Source: a bacterium (GTDB taxonomy: Bacteria > Chloroflexota > Dormibacteria > UBA8260 > Bog-877). From it: 55,911 bases of DNA. Under the pieces are notes generated by a model. It was not told the origin of the DNA and ran no database searches. It saw nothing but the letters and a program-made list of their open reading frames with translations. Location of the stretch: contig JAJYWT010000165.1 of assembly GCA_021791345.1 (NCBI GenBank), positions 1-55,911 of the forward strand, in the 5' to 3' direction. Numbering within the stretch: the stretch's first letter is position 1; each line of letters starts with the position of its first letter. Positions 34,923-43,142 of the stretch are shown in pieces. Position numbers and translations under genes: made by a program.

Positions 34923-35383
34923 GCGGGAGAGGAGCCGGTCCCGCCCAGAACCTCATCCCAGGCGGCGGGAACCTGTAGCACCACCGCCGCCGCGGAGGGC
35001 CCGCCCTGAGCACGATCGTCCCCTGCCACCGCCTGGAGCAGGGCGACCCCGGGCCCGGCGTCGAGCTCCCAGCCCACCCGGTGGCGAACCCGCAGCGCCC
35101 ACAGCACACCTCTTGACTCCAGACGCAGGTCGTCGAGGCGGGCCCAGGGGCGAGGCAGCTCGCAGCCGACCTCTCGCAGCAGCATGACGGCCGGCGCCAG
35201 TTCGCCGATTTCTCCGGTGCCCCCGCCGGCCTGATACGCCGTCTGAAGGGGCGCGAGCTCGACCCGAGAATATAGTCGTGCGGAAAGCCCCGGAGCGATG
35301 GCCCAGGTACGGCCGGGGCCAGCCGCCTGTGGCGCGACGGGCACCGACGCACTGTCGGTTGAGGTCGCGGCGGCCTGGTTCAC
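34919..35383 (-). CDS. Hypothetical protein heading the chelatase operon
   Basis: 154 residues from GTG 35383; a TTG at 35401 is possible, but TACGAT lies exactly seven bases before the GTG, favouring it. I do not recognise the family. The first 25 residues are Ala/Ser/Thr-rich and low in complexity. The rest is soluble, with a Gly-rich stretch (AYQAGGGTGEIGELAPA), LLREVGCELPRPWARLDDL and a hydrophobic AVVLQVPAAWDEVLGG. It shares the ATGA junction with the I/D fusion gene, so it is translated with it and may be a chelatase accessory factor (inference). Confidence 0.65.
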   Translation of the reverse strand: MNQAAATSTDSASVPVAPQAAGPGRTWAIAPGLSARLYSRVELAPLQTAYQAGGGTGEIGELAPAVMLLREVGCELPRPWARLDDLRLESRGVLWALRVRHRVGWELDAGPGVALLQAVAGDDRAQGGPSAAAVVLQVPAAWDEVLGGTGSSPA

Positions 35384-35390
35384 GGTCTCT

Positions 35391-35396
35391 ATCGTA
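35391..35396 (-). promoter_or_regulatory. TACGAT -10 box, leaderless arrangement for the chelatase operon
   Basis: TACGAT on the minus strand, seven bases, then GTG 35383. The divergent NpdG-like gene begins only about 60 bases away. Confidence 0.5.
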
Positions 35397-35443
35397 GACA
35401 AGGGGCCGGGATACCGATCATGCCCACATCTGGAGGATCAGCG

Positions 35444-36115
35444 ATGGCAGCGTCAAGCCCGGCCGCGGTGGCGGTGGTGGGCGGCACCGGCCCCATGGGA
35501 CGCGGGCTCGCGGCCCGATGGGCGGCGGCGGGGGTCCGGGTCTGGCTCGGGTCTCGCAGCCTGGTCCGCGCCGAGGATTGTGCGGCCGAGCTGATGGCCA
35601 CCCTGCCACCGGGGTCGGCCCCGATCGTGGGGATGGGGAACCAGCAGGCGGTGGACGCCGCCGACCTGGTCGTGATGGCCGTCCCCTACGCGGCGCTGGG
35701 GTCCCAGCTCGCGGAACTGACGGGGCTGGACGGCTCCAAGGTGCTCGTCTCCACCGCGGTCCCCATGGAGTTCGAGGACGGGATGCCGACCGCCATCCAT
35801 CCGCCCGAGGGATCGGCCGCGCAGAGGGTCCAGGCGGCGTGCCCCGGTGCCCGAGTGGTGGGGGCCCTCCACACCGTGGCCGCCGGCCAGCTGCTGAGAC
35901 TTCAACGCCCCCTGGACGAGGATGTCCTCATCTGTGGCGACGACCGCCCCGCCTGCGATCAGGTGGCTGCGCTCGTGGCCGAGATCCCAGGTTTGAGGCC
36001 GGTCCTGGCAGGGGGGTTGGCGAGCGCCGCCGCCTGTGAGGGCATCACCCCGCTCCTGCTGACCCTGAACCGCATCCACCGGGCCAGGACCGGAGTCCGG
36101 ATCACCGGAATCTGA
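35444..36115 (+). CDS. npdG: NADPH-dependent F420 reductase-like protein (NpdG family)
   Basis: Reversible hydride transfer between NADPH and coenzyme F420; 223 residues from ATG 35444, chosen over ATG 35420 because GGAGG lies seven bases upstream. The Rossmann motif VVGGTGPMGRGLAARWAAAG is followed by WLGSRSLVRAEDCAAEL, where Ser/Arg after the second strand bind the NADP phosphate. VVMAVPYAALGSQL and VLVSTAVPMEF match the family. If the assignment is right, the organism makes or imports F420, as many Actinobacteria and Chloroflexota do. Other members of this Rossmann group act on different substrates, so F420 use is likely but not proven. Confidence 0.82.
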   Translation: MAASSPAAVAVVGGTGPMGRGLAARWAAAGVRVWLGSRSLVRAEDCAAELMATLPPGSAPIVGMGNQQAVDAADLVVMAVPYAALGSQLAELTGLDGSKVLVSTAVPMEFEDGMPTAIHPPEGSAAQRVQAACPGARVVGALHTVAAGQLLRLQRPLDEDVLICGDDRPACDQVAALVAEIPGLRPVLAGGLASAAACEGITPLLLTLNRIHRARTGVRITGI

Positions 36116-36129
36116 ACCAGCCGCCCAAG

Positions 36130-37500
36130 TCAGATGTGGATCGCCTGGCCATCCGCCGCGAGCGCCGCCTCCTTGAGCGCCTCGCTAAGGGTGGGGTGCG
36201 CGTGCACCAGAGCCTCGAACTGGTCGGCACGCACACCGGACCAGGCAGCCATCACCATCTCGGGCAGGAGCTCGGTGACCTCCGCTCCCACGGCGTGGGT
36301 CCCCAGCAGCCTTCCGGTGGCGCTGTCCACGACGGTCTTCACGAAACCGGTGGTGTCTCCCATCGCGATCGCCTTGCCGCTCGCCGAGAAGGGGAACTTG
36401 CCGACCCTGACCTGGTAGCCCCGCTCCTTGGCCTGTTGCTCAGTGAGCCCGGTCGACGCCACCTGCGGCTGGCAGTAGGTGCAGCGCGGGACCAGGTCAT
36501 GGTCCAGTGGCTCGACCTCGCGCCCGGCCGCCGTCTCCACCGCGATCACGCCCTCGGCGCTGGCGGCGTGGGCCAGCAGCGGCGGTCCGGTCACATCTCC
36601 GATGGCGAAGACTCCGGGCACGTTGGTGCGCAGGTGCTGGTCCACCTTGATCACCCCACCTTCCACCCTGACGCCCAGCTCCTCGAGTCCCAGGTTCTCT
36701 ACGTTCGCCTGGACCCCGGTGGCGGTGAGGACCATCTCCGCCTCCACCACCTCCCCGCTCTCCAGGCTCAACTGCCAACCGGCGCCACCTCGCGCCGCCC
36801 GCTGGATGAGGCTGCCGGTCTTGACGCCAATGCCCTTGCGCTCGAACTGCCGGGTGACCTCCTTCGAGACGTCCTCATCCTCTTGGGGAAGCAGTCGCGG
36901 CAAAGCCTCGACGATTGTGACCTGGACTCCGTAGGAGGAGTAGACATAGGCGAACTCCGCCCCAATGGCGCCGCCCCCCACGATCGCGCAGCTCTTGGGG
37001 AGCTGGCGCAGCTCCAGCGCCTCCCGGTAGGTGAAGGTGGTGCGGCCATCCGGCACCAGCCCCGGCAACACCTTGGGGCGCGCCCCGGTCGCGATGACGA
37101 TCTGGGAGGCGGCCACGGTCTGGCCCGAGGGCTGGATCTCGATCGTCTGCTCCGACAGGAGGCGACCCCGCCCCCGGACCACCTCCACGCCGTTCTTGCG
37201 CATTAGGAACGCGACCCCGTTCACCAGCCTCGTCACCACCTCCCGGCTCCGGGAGATCGCCTGGCCGAAGTCGGAGCGCACCTGGCCGGTCTCGATGCCG
37301 AAGTGGTCAGCCTCCTGGATCAGGCGGAGCACCTCGGCGTTTCGCAGCAGCGCCTTGGAGGGGATGCAACCCCAATTGAGGCAGATTCCCCCCAGCGTCT
37401 CCTGCTCCTCGATCAGGGTCACCGCCATGCCCAGCTGCGCCGCCCGGATCGCCGCCACGTAACCTCCGGGGCCCGAGCCGATGATCGCCAGATCCTTCAT
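36130..37500 (-). CDS. lpdA: Dihydrolipoyl dehydrogenase (E3)
   Basis: FAD enzyme that re-oxidises dihydrolipoamide with NAD+; 456 residues from ATG 37500 with GGGAG seven bases upstream. The FAD motif is IIGSGPGGYVAAIRAAQLG, and the redox pair is Cys40/Cys45 in GGICLNWGCIPSKALL. The NAD motif is AIVGGGAIGAEFAYVY, FAIGDVTGPPLLAHAASAEG follows, and the C-terminal active-site HAHPTLSEA supplies His and Glu. It is the last gene of the pdh operon, 41 bases after E2. Confidence 0.96.
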   Translation of the reverse strand: MKDLAIIGSGPGGYVAAIRAAQLGMAVTLIEEQETLGGICLNWGCIPSKALLRNAEVLRLIQEADHFGIETGQVRSDFGQAISRSREVVTRLVNGVAFLMRKNGVEVVRGRGRLLSEQTIEIQPSGQTVAASQIVIATGARPKVLPGLVPDGRTTFTYREALELRQLPKSCAIVGGGAIGAEFAYVYSSYGVQVTIVEALPRLLPQEDEDVSKEVTRQFERKGIGVKTGSLIQRAARGGAGWQLSLESGEVVEAEMVLTATGVQANVENLGLEELGVRVEGGVIKVDQHLRTNVPGVFAIGDVTGPPLLAHAASAEGVIAVETAAGREVEPLDHDLVPRCTYCQPQVASTGLTEQQAKERGYQVRVGKFPFSASGKAIAMGDTTGFVKTVVDSATGRLLGTHAVGAEVTELLPEMVMAAWSGVRADQFEALVHAHPTLSEALKEAALAADGQAIHI

Positions 37501-37541
37501 TGCAACTCCCTCAAGTTCGGCTCGCGCTGATGCGGCAGCGC

Positions 37542-38879
37542 TCAGATGAGACAGGCTGTGGGATGCTCCAGGCACCAGCGGAGGTAGCCGAGCGCCTCCG
37601 CGCCCTGGGCCCCGTCGGTGACCCGGTGGTCGATGGAAAGGGTCATCTCCATCACCCGGCCGACGGCGAGCTCGCCGTCGTGCACCACCGGTTGCTCGGT
37701 CACCTCGCCCACCGCCAGGACGCTCCCCTGCCCCGGGGTCACGATGGCCGCAAATTGGCTGACCCCGAACATGCCGAGGTTGCTGATCGCGGTGTGGGCC
37801 CCGGCCATCTCCTCCGGGCGCAGACGATTGCTCTTGGCGCGCTCGGCGAGGTCGTGGGCCCGGCGGGCCAGCTCCGCAAAGGAGAGTGATTCGCAGGCTC
37901 GCAGGGTCGGAGCCACCAGCCCGTCGGGGACCGCGACCGCCAAAGCGATGTTGCTGGAGAAGAACTGGCGCAGCTCCCCTCCGATGTAGGCGGCATTCAG
38001 CTGGGGGTAGCGCTGCAGAGTGAGCGCCATCGCCCGGATGATGAAGTCCGTCACCGAGAAGCGCGGGGTTCCCGGATCGTTGAGCGCGTTGAGCTCCTGC
38101 CGCAGCCGGACCAAGCGGTCCATGTCCACCTTGGTGCTGAGGTAGAAGTGCGGGATGGTGCTGTTGGCCTCGGACATGCGCCGGGCGATCGCCTCCCGCA
38201 TCCGGCTCACCTTCACCACCTGGCTGGGATCGGTGGGATCGGCCATCGCCAGCGAGCCTGGGGGGGCGCTGGCCACCACCGCTACCCCGCCCGAGCGGGC
38301 GACCGCCTCCACATCCTCTGCGGTGATCCTGCCCTCCGGTCCGTTGCCCCTCACCCGGCTGAGATCGATGCCCAGCTCGCGGGCGCGGCGGCGCGCCAGG
38401 GGGCTGGCCTTGACCCGGACCCCGGCCTCGGGCTCTGCGCCGGCCGTCTCGGCGGGGCTCAGGTGCTGGGTCCAGTCCGGCAGGGGTACGGACTCGGCGG
38501 GCGCGGGCACCGGGCTGGCCGGCACCTGCTCAGCCGGAGCCGGTGACCCGCTCTCTGCCAAAGGCGCGGTGGCCGGTGCCGGCTCCGGGGCCTCGGGCGC
38601 CGCCCCCTGGGGGGCTGCGAGCTCCTGGCTGATGTCCTCATCGGCCTCGGCGATGATCGCGATCTCACCCCCGACCGGAACCTTGGCCCCGGGTTGGGCG
38701 ATGATCTTGCGCATCACCCCACTCGCATAGGCCTCGATGTCGATGTCGGCCTTCTCGGTGGCGATGGAAGCGATGACATCCCCGCGCTCGACCCGGGACC
38801 CCTCCTCCACCAGCCAGCGATTGATCGTCCCCTCGGTCATGTCGTAGCCCATCTGGGGCATGGTGACGCGGTAAGCCAT
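37542..38879 (-). CDS. Dihydrolipoamide acyltransferase, E2 of 2-oxoacid dehydrogenase
   Basis: 445 residues: one lipoyl domain (about 1-78, lipoylated Lys43 in IATEKADIDIEA), an Ala/Pro linker, the peripheral subunit-binding domain (SPLARRRARELGIDLSRVRG, near 155-190), a second linker, and the catalytic domain ending with SIDHRVTDGAQGAEAL, where His and Asp act. ATG 38879 overlaps the E1-beta stop. Because E1 alpha/beta are separate and of the pyruvate/branched-chain type, the substrate is pyruvate, branched-chain oxoacids or acetoin. Pyruvate is most likely from the MPQMGYDMTEG lipoyl domain, but this is inference. Confidence 0.94.
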   Translation of the reverse strand: MAYRVTMPQMGYDMTEGTINRWLVEEGSRVERGDVIASIATEKADIDIEAYASGVMRKIIAQPGAKVPVGGEIAIIAEADEDISQELAAPQGAAPEAPEPAPATAPLAESGSPAPAEQVPASPVPAPAESVPLPDWTQHLSPAETAGAEPEAGVRVKASPLARRRARELGIDLSRVRGNGPEGRITAEDVEAVARSGGVAVVASAPPGSLAMADPTDPSQVVKVSRMREAIARRMSEANSTIPHFYLSTKVDMDRLVRLRQELNALNDPGTPRFSVTDFIIRAMALTLQRYPQLNAAYIGGELRQFFSSNIALAVAVPDGLVAPTLRACESLSFAELARRAHDLAERAKSNRLRPEEMAGAHTAISNLGMFGVSQFAAIVTPGQGSVLAVGEVTEQPVVHDGELAVGRVMEMTLSIDHRVTDGAQGAEALGYLRWCLEHPTACLI

Positions 38880-39859
38880 CAGCTGAGGCGCCTCACCGCG
38901 TCCACTATCTGCTGACTGGCGGGGATCAAAGACCGTTCGAGCTGGCGCGAATAGGGCAGCGGGACGTCCCGCATCGCGACCCGCTGCACCGGCGCGTCCA
39001 GATCGTCAAAGCAGCGATCCTGCATCTCCGCCAAAAGGCTGGCCCCGAAACCCCCGGTCCGCCAGTCCTCGCCACACAGGACCAGGCGGTGGGTGCGCCG
39101 CACCGAAGCGACCATGGCGGGGTAGTCGAGCGGGCGCAGGGTGCGCAGATCAATCACCTCGCAGGAGATCCCGTCCTCCCGCTCCAGGACCTCGGCGGCA
39201 TGCATCGCCTGCAGTAGCATCCGCGAGTAGCCGACCAGGGTGACGTCGGTCCCCTCCCGCGCCGTCCGGGCCTTGCCGATTGGCACCTCGACGCCAGCGT
39301 CGACATCGGCTGGGACCTCGCCCCGGGTGCTGTACAGCAGGCTGTGCTCGATGAAGATCACCGGGTCGGGGTCACGCATCGAGGCCAGCAGGAGTCCCTT
39401 GGCGTCGGCCGGCGTCGCCGGCATCACTACCTTGAGGCCCGGCACCGAGGCGAACCAGCCCTCAAACGTCTGGGAGTGGGTCGGCCCCAGCTGACCGAAG
39501 CCGGAGACCGTCCGCACCACCAGAGGGACGGAGAACTGCCCCCCGAACATGTAGTGGAACTTCGCCGCGCTGTTGACGATCTGATCCAGTGCCAGCAGTG
39601 CGAAGTTGACCGTCATGAGCTCGGCCACCGGAATCAGGCCGCCCATCGCCGCGCCCACCGCGAATCCGACGATGCCGGCCTCCGCGATCGGGGTCTCCAT
39701 GACCCGCTGGGGGCCAAACTCCTCCACCAGACCCTTGGTCACGGCGTACGAGCCGCCGTAGCCGGTGATGCTCTCCCCCATCAGAATGACCCTGGGATCC
39801 CGGTGCATCTCCTCACGCATCGCACTGCGGACCGCCTCTCGGTAGGTGAGCTCGGCCAC
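38879..39859 (-). CDS. pdhB: Pyruvate dehydrogenase E1 beta subunit
   Basis: Thiamine-diphosphate transketolase-like subunit; 326 residues from GTG 39859, two bases after the pdhA stop. TYREAVRSAMREEMHRDPRV at the start, GMAVTPIAEAGIVGF-type loop as METPIAEAGIVGFAVGAAMG, then FALLALDQIVNSAAKFHYMF and VIDLRTLRPLDYPAMVASV are typical. Glu in the TPIAEAG segment would activate the TPP aminopyrimidine. It forms the heterotetrameric E1 with pdhA. Confidence 0.95.
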   Translation of the reverse strand: MAELTYREAVRSAMREEMHRDPRVILMGESITGYGGSYAVTKGLVEEFGPQRVMETPIAEAGIVGFAVGAAMGGLIPVAELMTVNFALLALDQIVNSAAKFHYMFGGQFSVPLVVRTVSGFGQLGPTHSQTFEGWFASVPGLKVVMPATPADAKGLLLASMRDPDPVIFIEHSLLYSTRGEVPADVDAGVEVPIGKARTAREGTDVTLVGYSRMLLQAMHAAEVLEREDGISCEVIDLRTLRPLDYPAMVASVRRTHRLVLCGEDWRTGGFGASLLAEMQDRCFDDLDAPVQRVAMRDVPLPYSRQLERSLIPASQQIVDAVRRLS

Positions 39860-39861
39860 TC

Positions 39862-40974
39862 TCAGGCTCCCAACCCGACGCCGGGGGCGGACTCGGCCGG
39901 CAGCGGCGCCGCGGCCGTGTCATCCGCCGATCCGTCCAGCGGCTTGGCGTAGATCCACCGGTCGATGGTGGAGGGGTCCGGCCACGGCGACTCGTCGGCG
40001 AACCGCACCACCTCCAGCATCTCCGCTTCGGCATCCTCGATCACCTGCGCCAGCTCCTGTTCGCTGGAGACGCGGTGTTCCACCAGAAACTGGCCGAACC
40101 GAGGGATGGGATCCAGCTCGCGCCAGCGCCGCACCTCCTCCTTGTCACGGTACAACTCGGGGTCGGCCATGGAGTGGCCGCGAAAACGGTAGGTCAAAGC
40201 CTCCACGAAAAACGGGCCCTTGCCACTGCGGCAGTGGTCGGCTGCCTGCCGGACCGCCTCGTACACCGAGAGCACGTCCATGCCGTCGCACTGGACCGAC
40301 GGCATGGTGTAGCCCTCGGCCTTGATGATCATGTCCTTGACCGGAGATTCCTCGGCCAAGGTGGCGCCCATTCCATAGAGATTGTTCTCGCAGATGAAGA
40401 CCACGGGCAGATTCCAGAGGGCCGCCATGTTGAGCCCCTCATGGAAGATCCCGTTGCCGGTCGCGCCATCCCCAAAGAAGTCCAGCACCACCTGCTCGCG
40501 CTGCTGGTACTGCATCGCGTAGGCCATGCCCGCCCCGATCGGGATGTGGGAGCCGACGATGGCGTAACCTCCCCAGAAGTGCCGCGAAGCCTCCGCCAGG
40601 TGCATCGAGCCGCCCCGGCCGTGGCACAGTCCGGTCTCGCGCCCAAACAGCTCCGCCATGCAGGCCTTGGGGTCACAGCCGCGCGCCAGGGCGTAGCCGT
40701 GGTCGCGGTAGTGACCCAGCACGTGGTCGTCCGGGCGGGCCGCCGCCAACGCTCCCACCGCCACCGCCTCCTCCCCGATGTACAGATGCAAAAAGCCCCC
40801 CACCTTGGCCTGGGCGTAGGCCTCGGCGGCATGGTCTTCGAAATGCCGGATCAGCACCATCTTGCGGTACATCTCCCGGCACTCCTGGGCGGTCAGTCCG
40901 AATGGCAAAGGGTCGGGCGTGCGCTGGCGCGAGCGGCTGCGAGCAGTCGAGGGGGCTTTGGAGTTGGTGGGCAT
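39862..40974 (-). CDS. pdhA: Pyruvate dehydrogenase E1 alpha subunit
   Basis: TPP-binding decarboxylase subunit, 370 residues, first gene of pdhA-pdhB-E2-lpdA. RKMVLIRHFEDHAAEAYAQ begins the fold. GQEA-type LYIGEEAVAVGALAAARPDD follows, then GLCHGRGGSMHLAEASRHF, and the TPP motif starts GDGATGNGIFHEGLNMAALW and ends ENNLYGMG. The phosphorylation-loop region YRFRGHSMADPELYRDKEEV is also present. ATG 40974 is preceded by GGGGGA, which could act as a weak Shine-Dalgarno, but TAAACT sits immediately before it, so the mRNA probably starts at the ATG. The about 27-residue basic N-terminal tail is extra. Confidence 0.95.
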   Translation of the reverse strand: MPTNSKAPSTARSRSRQRTPDPLPFGLTAQECREMYRKMVLIRHFEDHAAEAYAQAKVGGFLHLYIGEEAVAVGALAAARPDDHVLGHYRDHGYALARGCDPKACMAELFGRETGLCHGRGGSMHLAEASRHFWGGYAIVGSHIPIGAGMAYAMQYQQREQVVLDFFGDGATGNGIFHEGLNMAALWNLPVVFICENNLYGMGATLAEESPVKDMIIKAEGYTMPSVQCDGMDVLSVYEAVRQAADHCRSGKGPFFVEALTYRFRGHSMADPELYRDKEEVRRWRELDPIPRFGQFLVEHRVSSEQELAQVIEDAEAEMLEVVRFADESPWPDPSTIDRWIYAKPLDGSADDTAAAPLPAESAPGVGLGA

Positions 40975-40980
40975 TCCCCC

Positions 40981-40986
40981 AGTTTA
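40981..40986 (-). promoter_or_regulatory. TAAACT -10 box, leaderless arrangement for pdhA
   Basis: TAAACT on the minus strand, then six bases (GGGGGA) and the pdhA ATG. Confidence 0.6.
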
Positions 40987-41150
40987 CAGAGACCGACACC
41001 GCGGTCCTCGGGGCCGCGACCGGGCTCGGATCGGCCCGCGGAGCGCTCGGGGACCGGACAAGGGAGTCGGATTGTCCGGGTTTTGCGCAAATTTCGTCCA
41101 CGGTACGCCAGCCGCGCCGCCCAGCTCGGCCTCGGCTGCAAAATTGTTGG

Positions 41151-41178
41151 TTGATTCAGGCAGATTTTGGGCTATAAT
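41151..41178 (+). promoter_or_regulatory. Near-consensus sigma-70 promoter
   Basis: TTGATT (41151-41156), a 16-base spacer, TATAAT (41173-41178). It is the only exact TATAAT -10 I can place before a gene in this window. Predicted start near 41184. Upstream, 40987-41150 shows no gene. Confidence 0.8.
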
Positions 41179-41183
41179 CGAAA

Positions 41184-41337
41184 CCAGCGCAGCCGCGGCT
41201 CGCGGAGCTGCCAGGTGATGGGGAGCACCGGGTAACCCGGTTGCGCCCGGCGCCGTTGCAACAGGGTGTGCCCAAGCTCCATGGGCGGACCGAATAATCG
41301 GTGGCGAAGCAGTTCACGCGCCTGAGGATCCCCCAAC
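41184..41337 (+). ncRNA. Candidate structured 5' leader (orphan cis-regulatory RNA)
   Basis: About 154 bases between the promoter and ATG 41338, with several short stems in series: CCGGG-TAA-CCCGG (41229-41241), GCCCA/TGGGC around AGCTCCA, ACCGA-ATAA-TCGGT (41289-41302) and GGCG/CGCC. TGGGGA near 41218 can pair with TCCCCC next to the GAGGATC ribosome site. I compared it by eye with TPP, cobalamin, SAM, glycine, yybP, ydaO and SRP RNA patterns and found no convincing match. No good ORF fills the region. It may instead be a small RNA of its own. Confidence 0.45.
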
Positions 41338-41745
41338 ATGATGACAACTGAGCGAGACAATCGGTATCGAGTCACCCGTCGCGACATCCTGCGGCGCCAG
41401 CACGAAGGGCTGGCCCGGACCAGGACGCTGCGCAAGTACCGCTCCCACCTGGAGCACCTGGACAGGGTGCTGGCAGACCTCGAGGACGCTCGGATCCGGG
41501 AGCGGAGGGTCGTTCCGCCGGCCATCACCGAGGAACTGCGCCACGCCGAGGTGGCCCGGGTCGACCCCGATCTCGCCTCCGTGGTCGCCTCCAGCCGCCC
41601 CAGCATCGACAGGGTGCAGGACGCCGTCTTCGACGCCCAGGGACGGATCATGGTCGAGGTGAGCCGCCTGTTGGGCCAGCCTGACTGGGTCACCATCGAG
41701 GCCGAGGAGGGCGAGGCACTGGAGATGGAAACCTCCCGTCACTGA
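41338..41745 (+). CDS. Hypothetical charged coiled-coil protein
   Basis: 135 residues from ATG 41338 (a second ATG follows at once), with GAGGATC before it. Not recognised. The first 60 residues are very basic and helical (RRDILRRQHEGLARTRTLRK), then a short VVPPAITEELRHAEVARVD segment, and an acidic C-terminus (IEAEEGEALEME). No membrane helix, signal peptide or cysteine is present. The long leader and strong promoter suggest regulated expression. It converges on the next gene and overlaps it by seven bases. Confidence 0.7.
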   Translation: MMTTERDNRYRVTRRDILRRQHEGLARTRTLRKYRSHLEHLDRVLADLEDARIRERRVVPPAITEELRHAEVARVDPDLASVVASSRPSIDRVQDAVFDAQGRIMVEVSRLLGQPDWVTIEAEEGEALEMETSRH

Positions 41746-42416
41746 TCGGGGGCTGACAACTCCCCAGCCTGGTTGCCGGCACCCACCGCGGCCGCATCAC
41801 CAAGGGCGAAGCTCCTGGCCAGTTCGACGATGCGGGCCTGATCTCGGCGGGCCCGTCGGCTCCGCGAGGTCTCCGTGTGCCGCGGGCGGATCGGCAGGTG
41901 TGCCCGGTCGGCGAGACGCTCGGCCTCCCTGGCCTGACGGGTCTGGTTCAGCCGTTCCCAATCCAGGACCGCCGCCTCGACCATGGTCACCCGCTCCTCC
42001 GGGCCGCCGTCCCCATCCAGGGCCGCGAGCTGTTGCTCCAGCCGCGCCAGCCGCGCCGCGGGAAGGCGGGTTCGCGCAACCGCCAGAGCCTGGTCGATTC
42101 GGGCGGTGCGCTGCCGCTCCTGCCGGGCTGCTCCCTCGCGCTGAACCTCGTGGGTGCGGGCCTCGCGCAACTCGCGCTGGGCCTCGGCCAGCAGGGTGCG
42201 ATAGCTTCCAGCGAGTTCGGCGTGATCACCGGTCGCGGCCAGGCTGGCGAGCTCGGCTCCCCGCTGCAGCACCCGCTCGACCGCATCGCCGGCGCCGGCC
42301 TGCTCCAGCTGGGGCAGGATGAAGACACCAAGCTTGCGGTCCACCTCCACATACACTTGACGCACTTCGGGCGGGAGCTCGGGGTGCTCGGGGACCGTGA
42401 GGGGACTACGGGACAT
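41739..42416 (-). CDS. Hypothetical coiled-coil protein
   Basis: 225 residues from ATG 42416, with GGAGG ten bases upstream. Family not recognised. The N-terminus (PPEVRQVYVEVDRKLGVFIL) could be a small folded domain. About 60-170 is Arg/Glu/Gln-rich and predicted helical (LLAEAQRELREARTHEVQRE). A basic segment with a run of arginines (ETSRSRRARRDQARIVELAR) precedes a disordered Ala/Gly end. It lies 27 bases before the rpe stop side and points toward the 41338 gene. No membrane segment is seen. Confidence 0.65.
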   Translation of the reverse strand: MSRSPLTVPEHPELPPEVRQVYVEVDRKLGVFILPQLEQAGAGDAVERVLQRGAELASLAATGDHAELAGSYRTLLAEAQRELREARTHEVQREGAARQERQRTARIDQALAVARTRLPAARLARLEQQLAALDGDGGPEERVTMVEAAVLDWERLNQTRQAREAERLADRAHLPIRPRHTETSRSRRARRDQARIVELARSFALGDAAAVGAGNQAGELSAPDQ

Positions 42417-42443
42417 GCGACATTGAACCTCCAGGGACTCGAA

Positions 42444-43142
42444 TCAGGAAACGGCAGGTGGCGCGCCGCCCGAAGCGGTGCTACGACCCAGCTGTGCGAG
42501 CAGGCAGCCGACTCCCGCCGCCACCCCGCCGGGGGCGCGAAACACCGAGGTGCCGGCCACCAGCACTGAGGCGCCGGCGTCCCGGCACACGGCGGCGTTG
42601 CTGGCGTCGACTCCACCGTCAACTTCGAGTTCACACGCCAAGCCACGACCGTTGATCATGCTACGCAACTCCCCAAGCTTAGCGATCGCCCCCGCTTGGA
42701 ACGCCTGACCTCCGAATCCGGGGTCCACGGACATCACCAACGCGAGGTCGATCTCACCCAGGATCGGCTGGAGAAAGGAGGCCGGGGTTGCGGGATTGAT
42801 GCCGACCCCGGGGCGCGCTCCCTGGAGACGGATCGCGCTCACCGTACGGTGGAGCTGGCGACAGGCCTCGAAGTGGACCGTGATCAGGCCGACCCCCGCG
42901 GCGACGAACGCCGGGATGATCGAGTCGGGCTCGTCGATCATCAGATGCGCCTCCAGCGGCAGCCCGCAGCTGCGCCGGCACGCGGCGGCGATCTCCGGCC
43001 CCATGCTGAGGTTGGGGACAAAATGGTTGTCCATCACGTCGATGTGGATCCGATCCGCCCCAGCACGCTCGCAGGCAGCGACCTCCTCTCCCAGCTTGGT
43101 GAAGTCCGCAGCCAGGATGGAGGGCGCGAGCTCAGCCGGCAT
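42444..43142 (-). CDS. rpe: Ribulose-phosphate 3-epimerase
   Basis: Interconverts ribulose 5-phosphate and xylulose 5-phosphate; 232-residue TIM barrel. APSILAADFTKLGEEVAA, HIDVMDNHFVPNLSMGPE (metal-binding His and Asp), EAHLMIDEPD, VMSVDPGFGGQAF and EVDGGVDASNA are the canonical motifs, with both catalytic Asp residues kept. ATG 43142 overlaps the pgl end by 11 bases. The cluster tkt-pgl-rpe is a pentose-phosphate operon. Confidence 0.96.
   Translation of the reverse strand: MPAELAPSILAADFTKLGEEVAACERAGADRIHIDVMDNHFVPNLSMGPEIAAACRRSCGLPLEAHLMIDEPDSIIPAFVAAGVGLITVHFEACRQLHRTVSAIRLQGARPGVGINPATPASFLQPILGEIDLALVMSVDPGFGGQAFQAGAIAKLGELRSMINGRGLACELEVDGGVDASNAAVCRDAGASVLVAGTSVFRAPGGVAAGVGCLLAQLGRSTASGGAPPAVS

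Noticed and set aside
35402..35443. Riboswitch controlling the chelatase genes
   Set aside because: Only about 40-60 bases separate the divergent starts; too short for a cobalamin or similar aptamer.
41184..41337. SRP RNA, T-box or cobalamin riboswitch
   Set aside because: GGAAGCAG-type SRP loop, GGGTGG T-box core and B12-box are all absent or degenerate; kept only as an orphan candidate.
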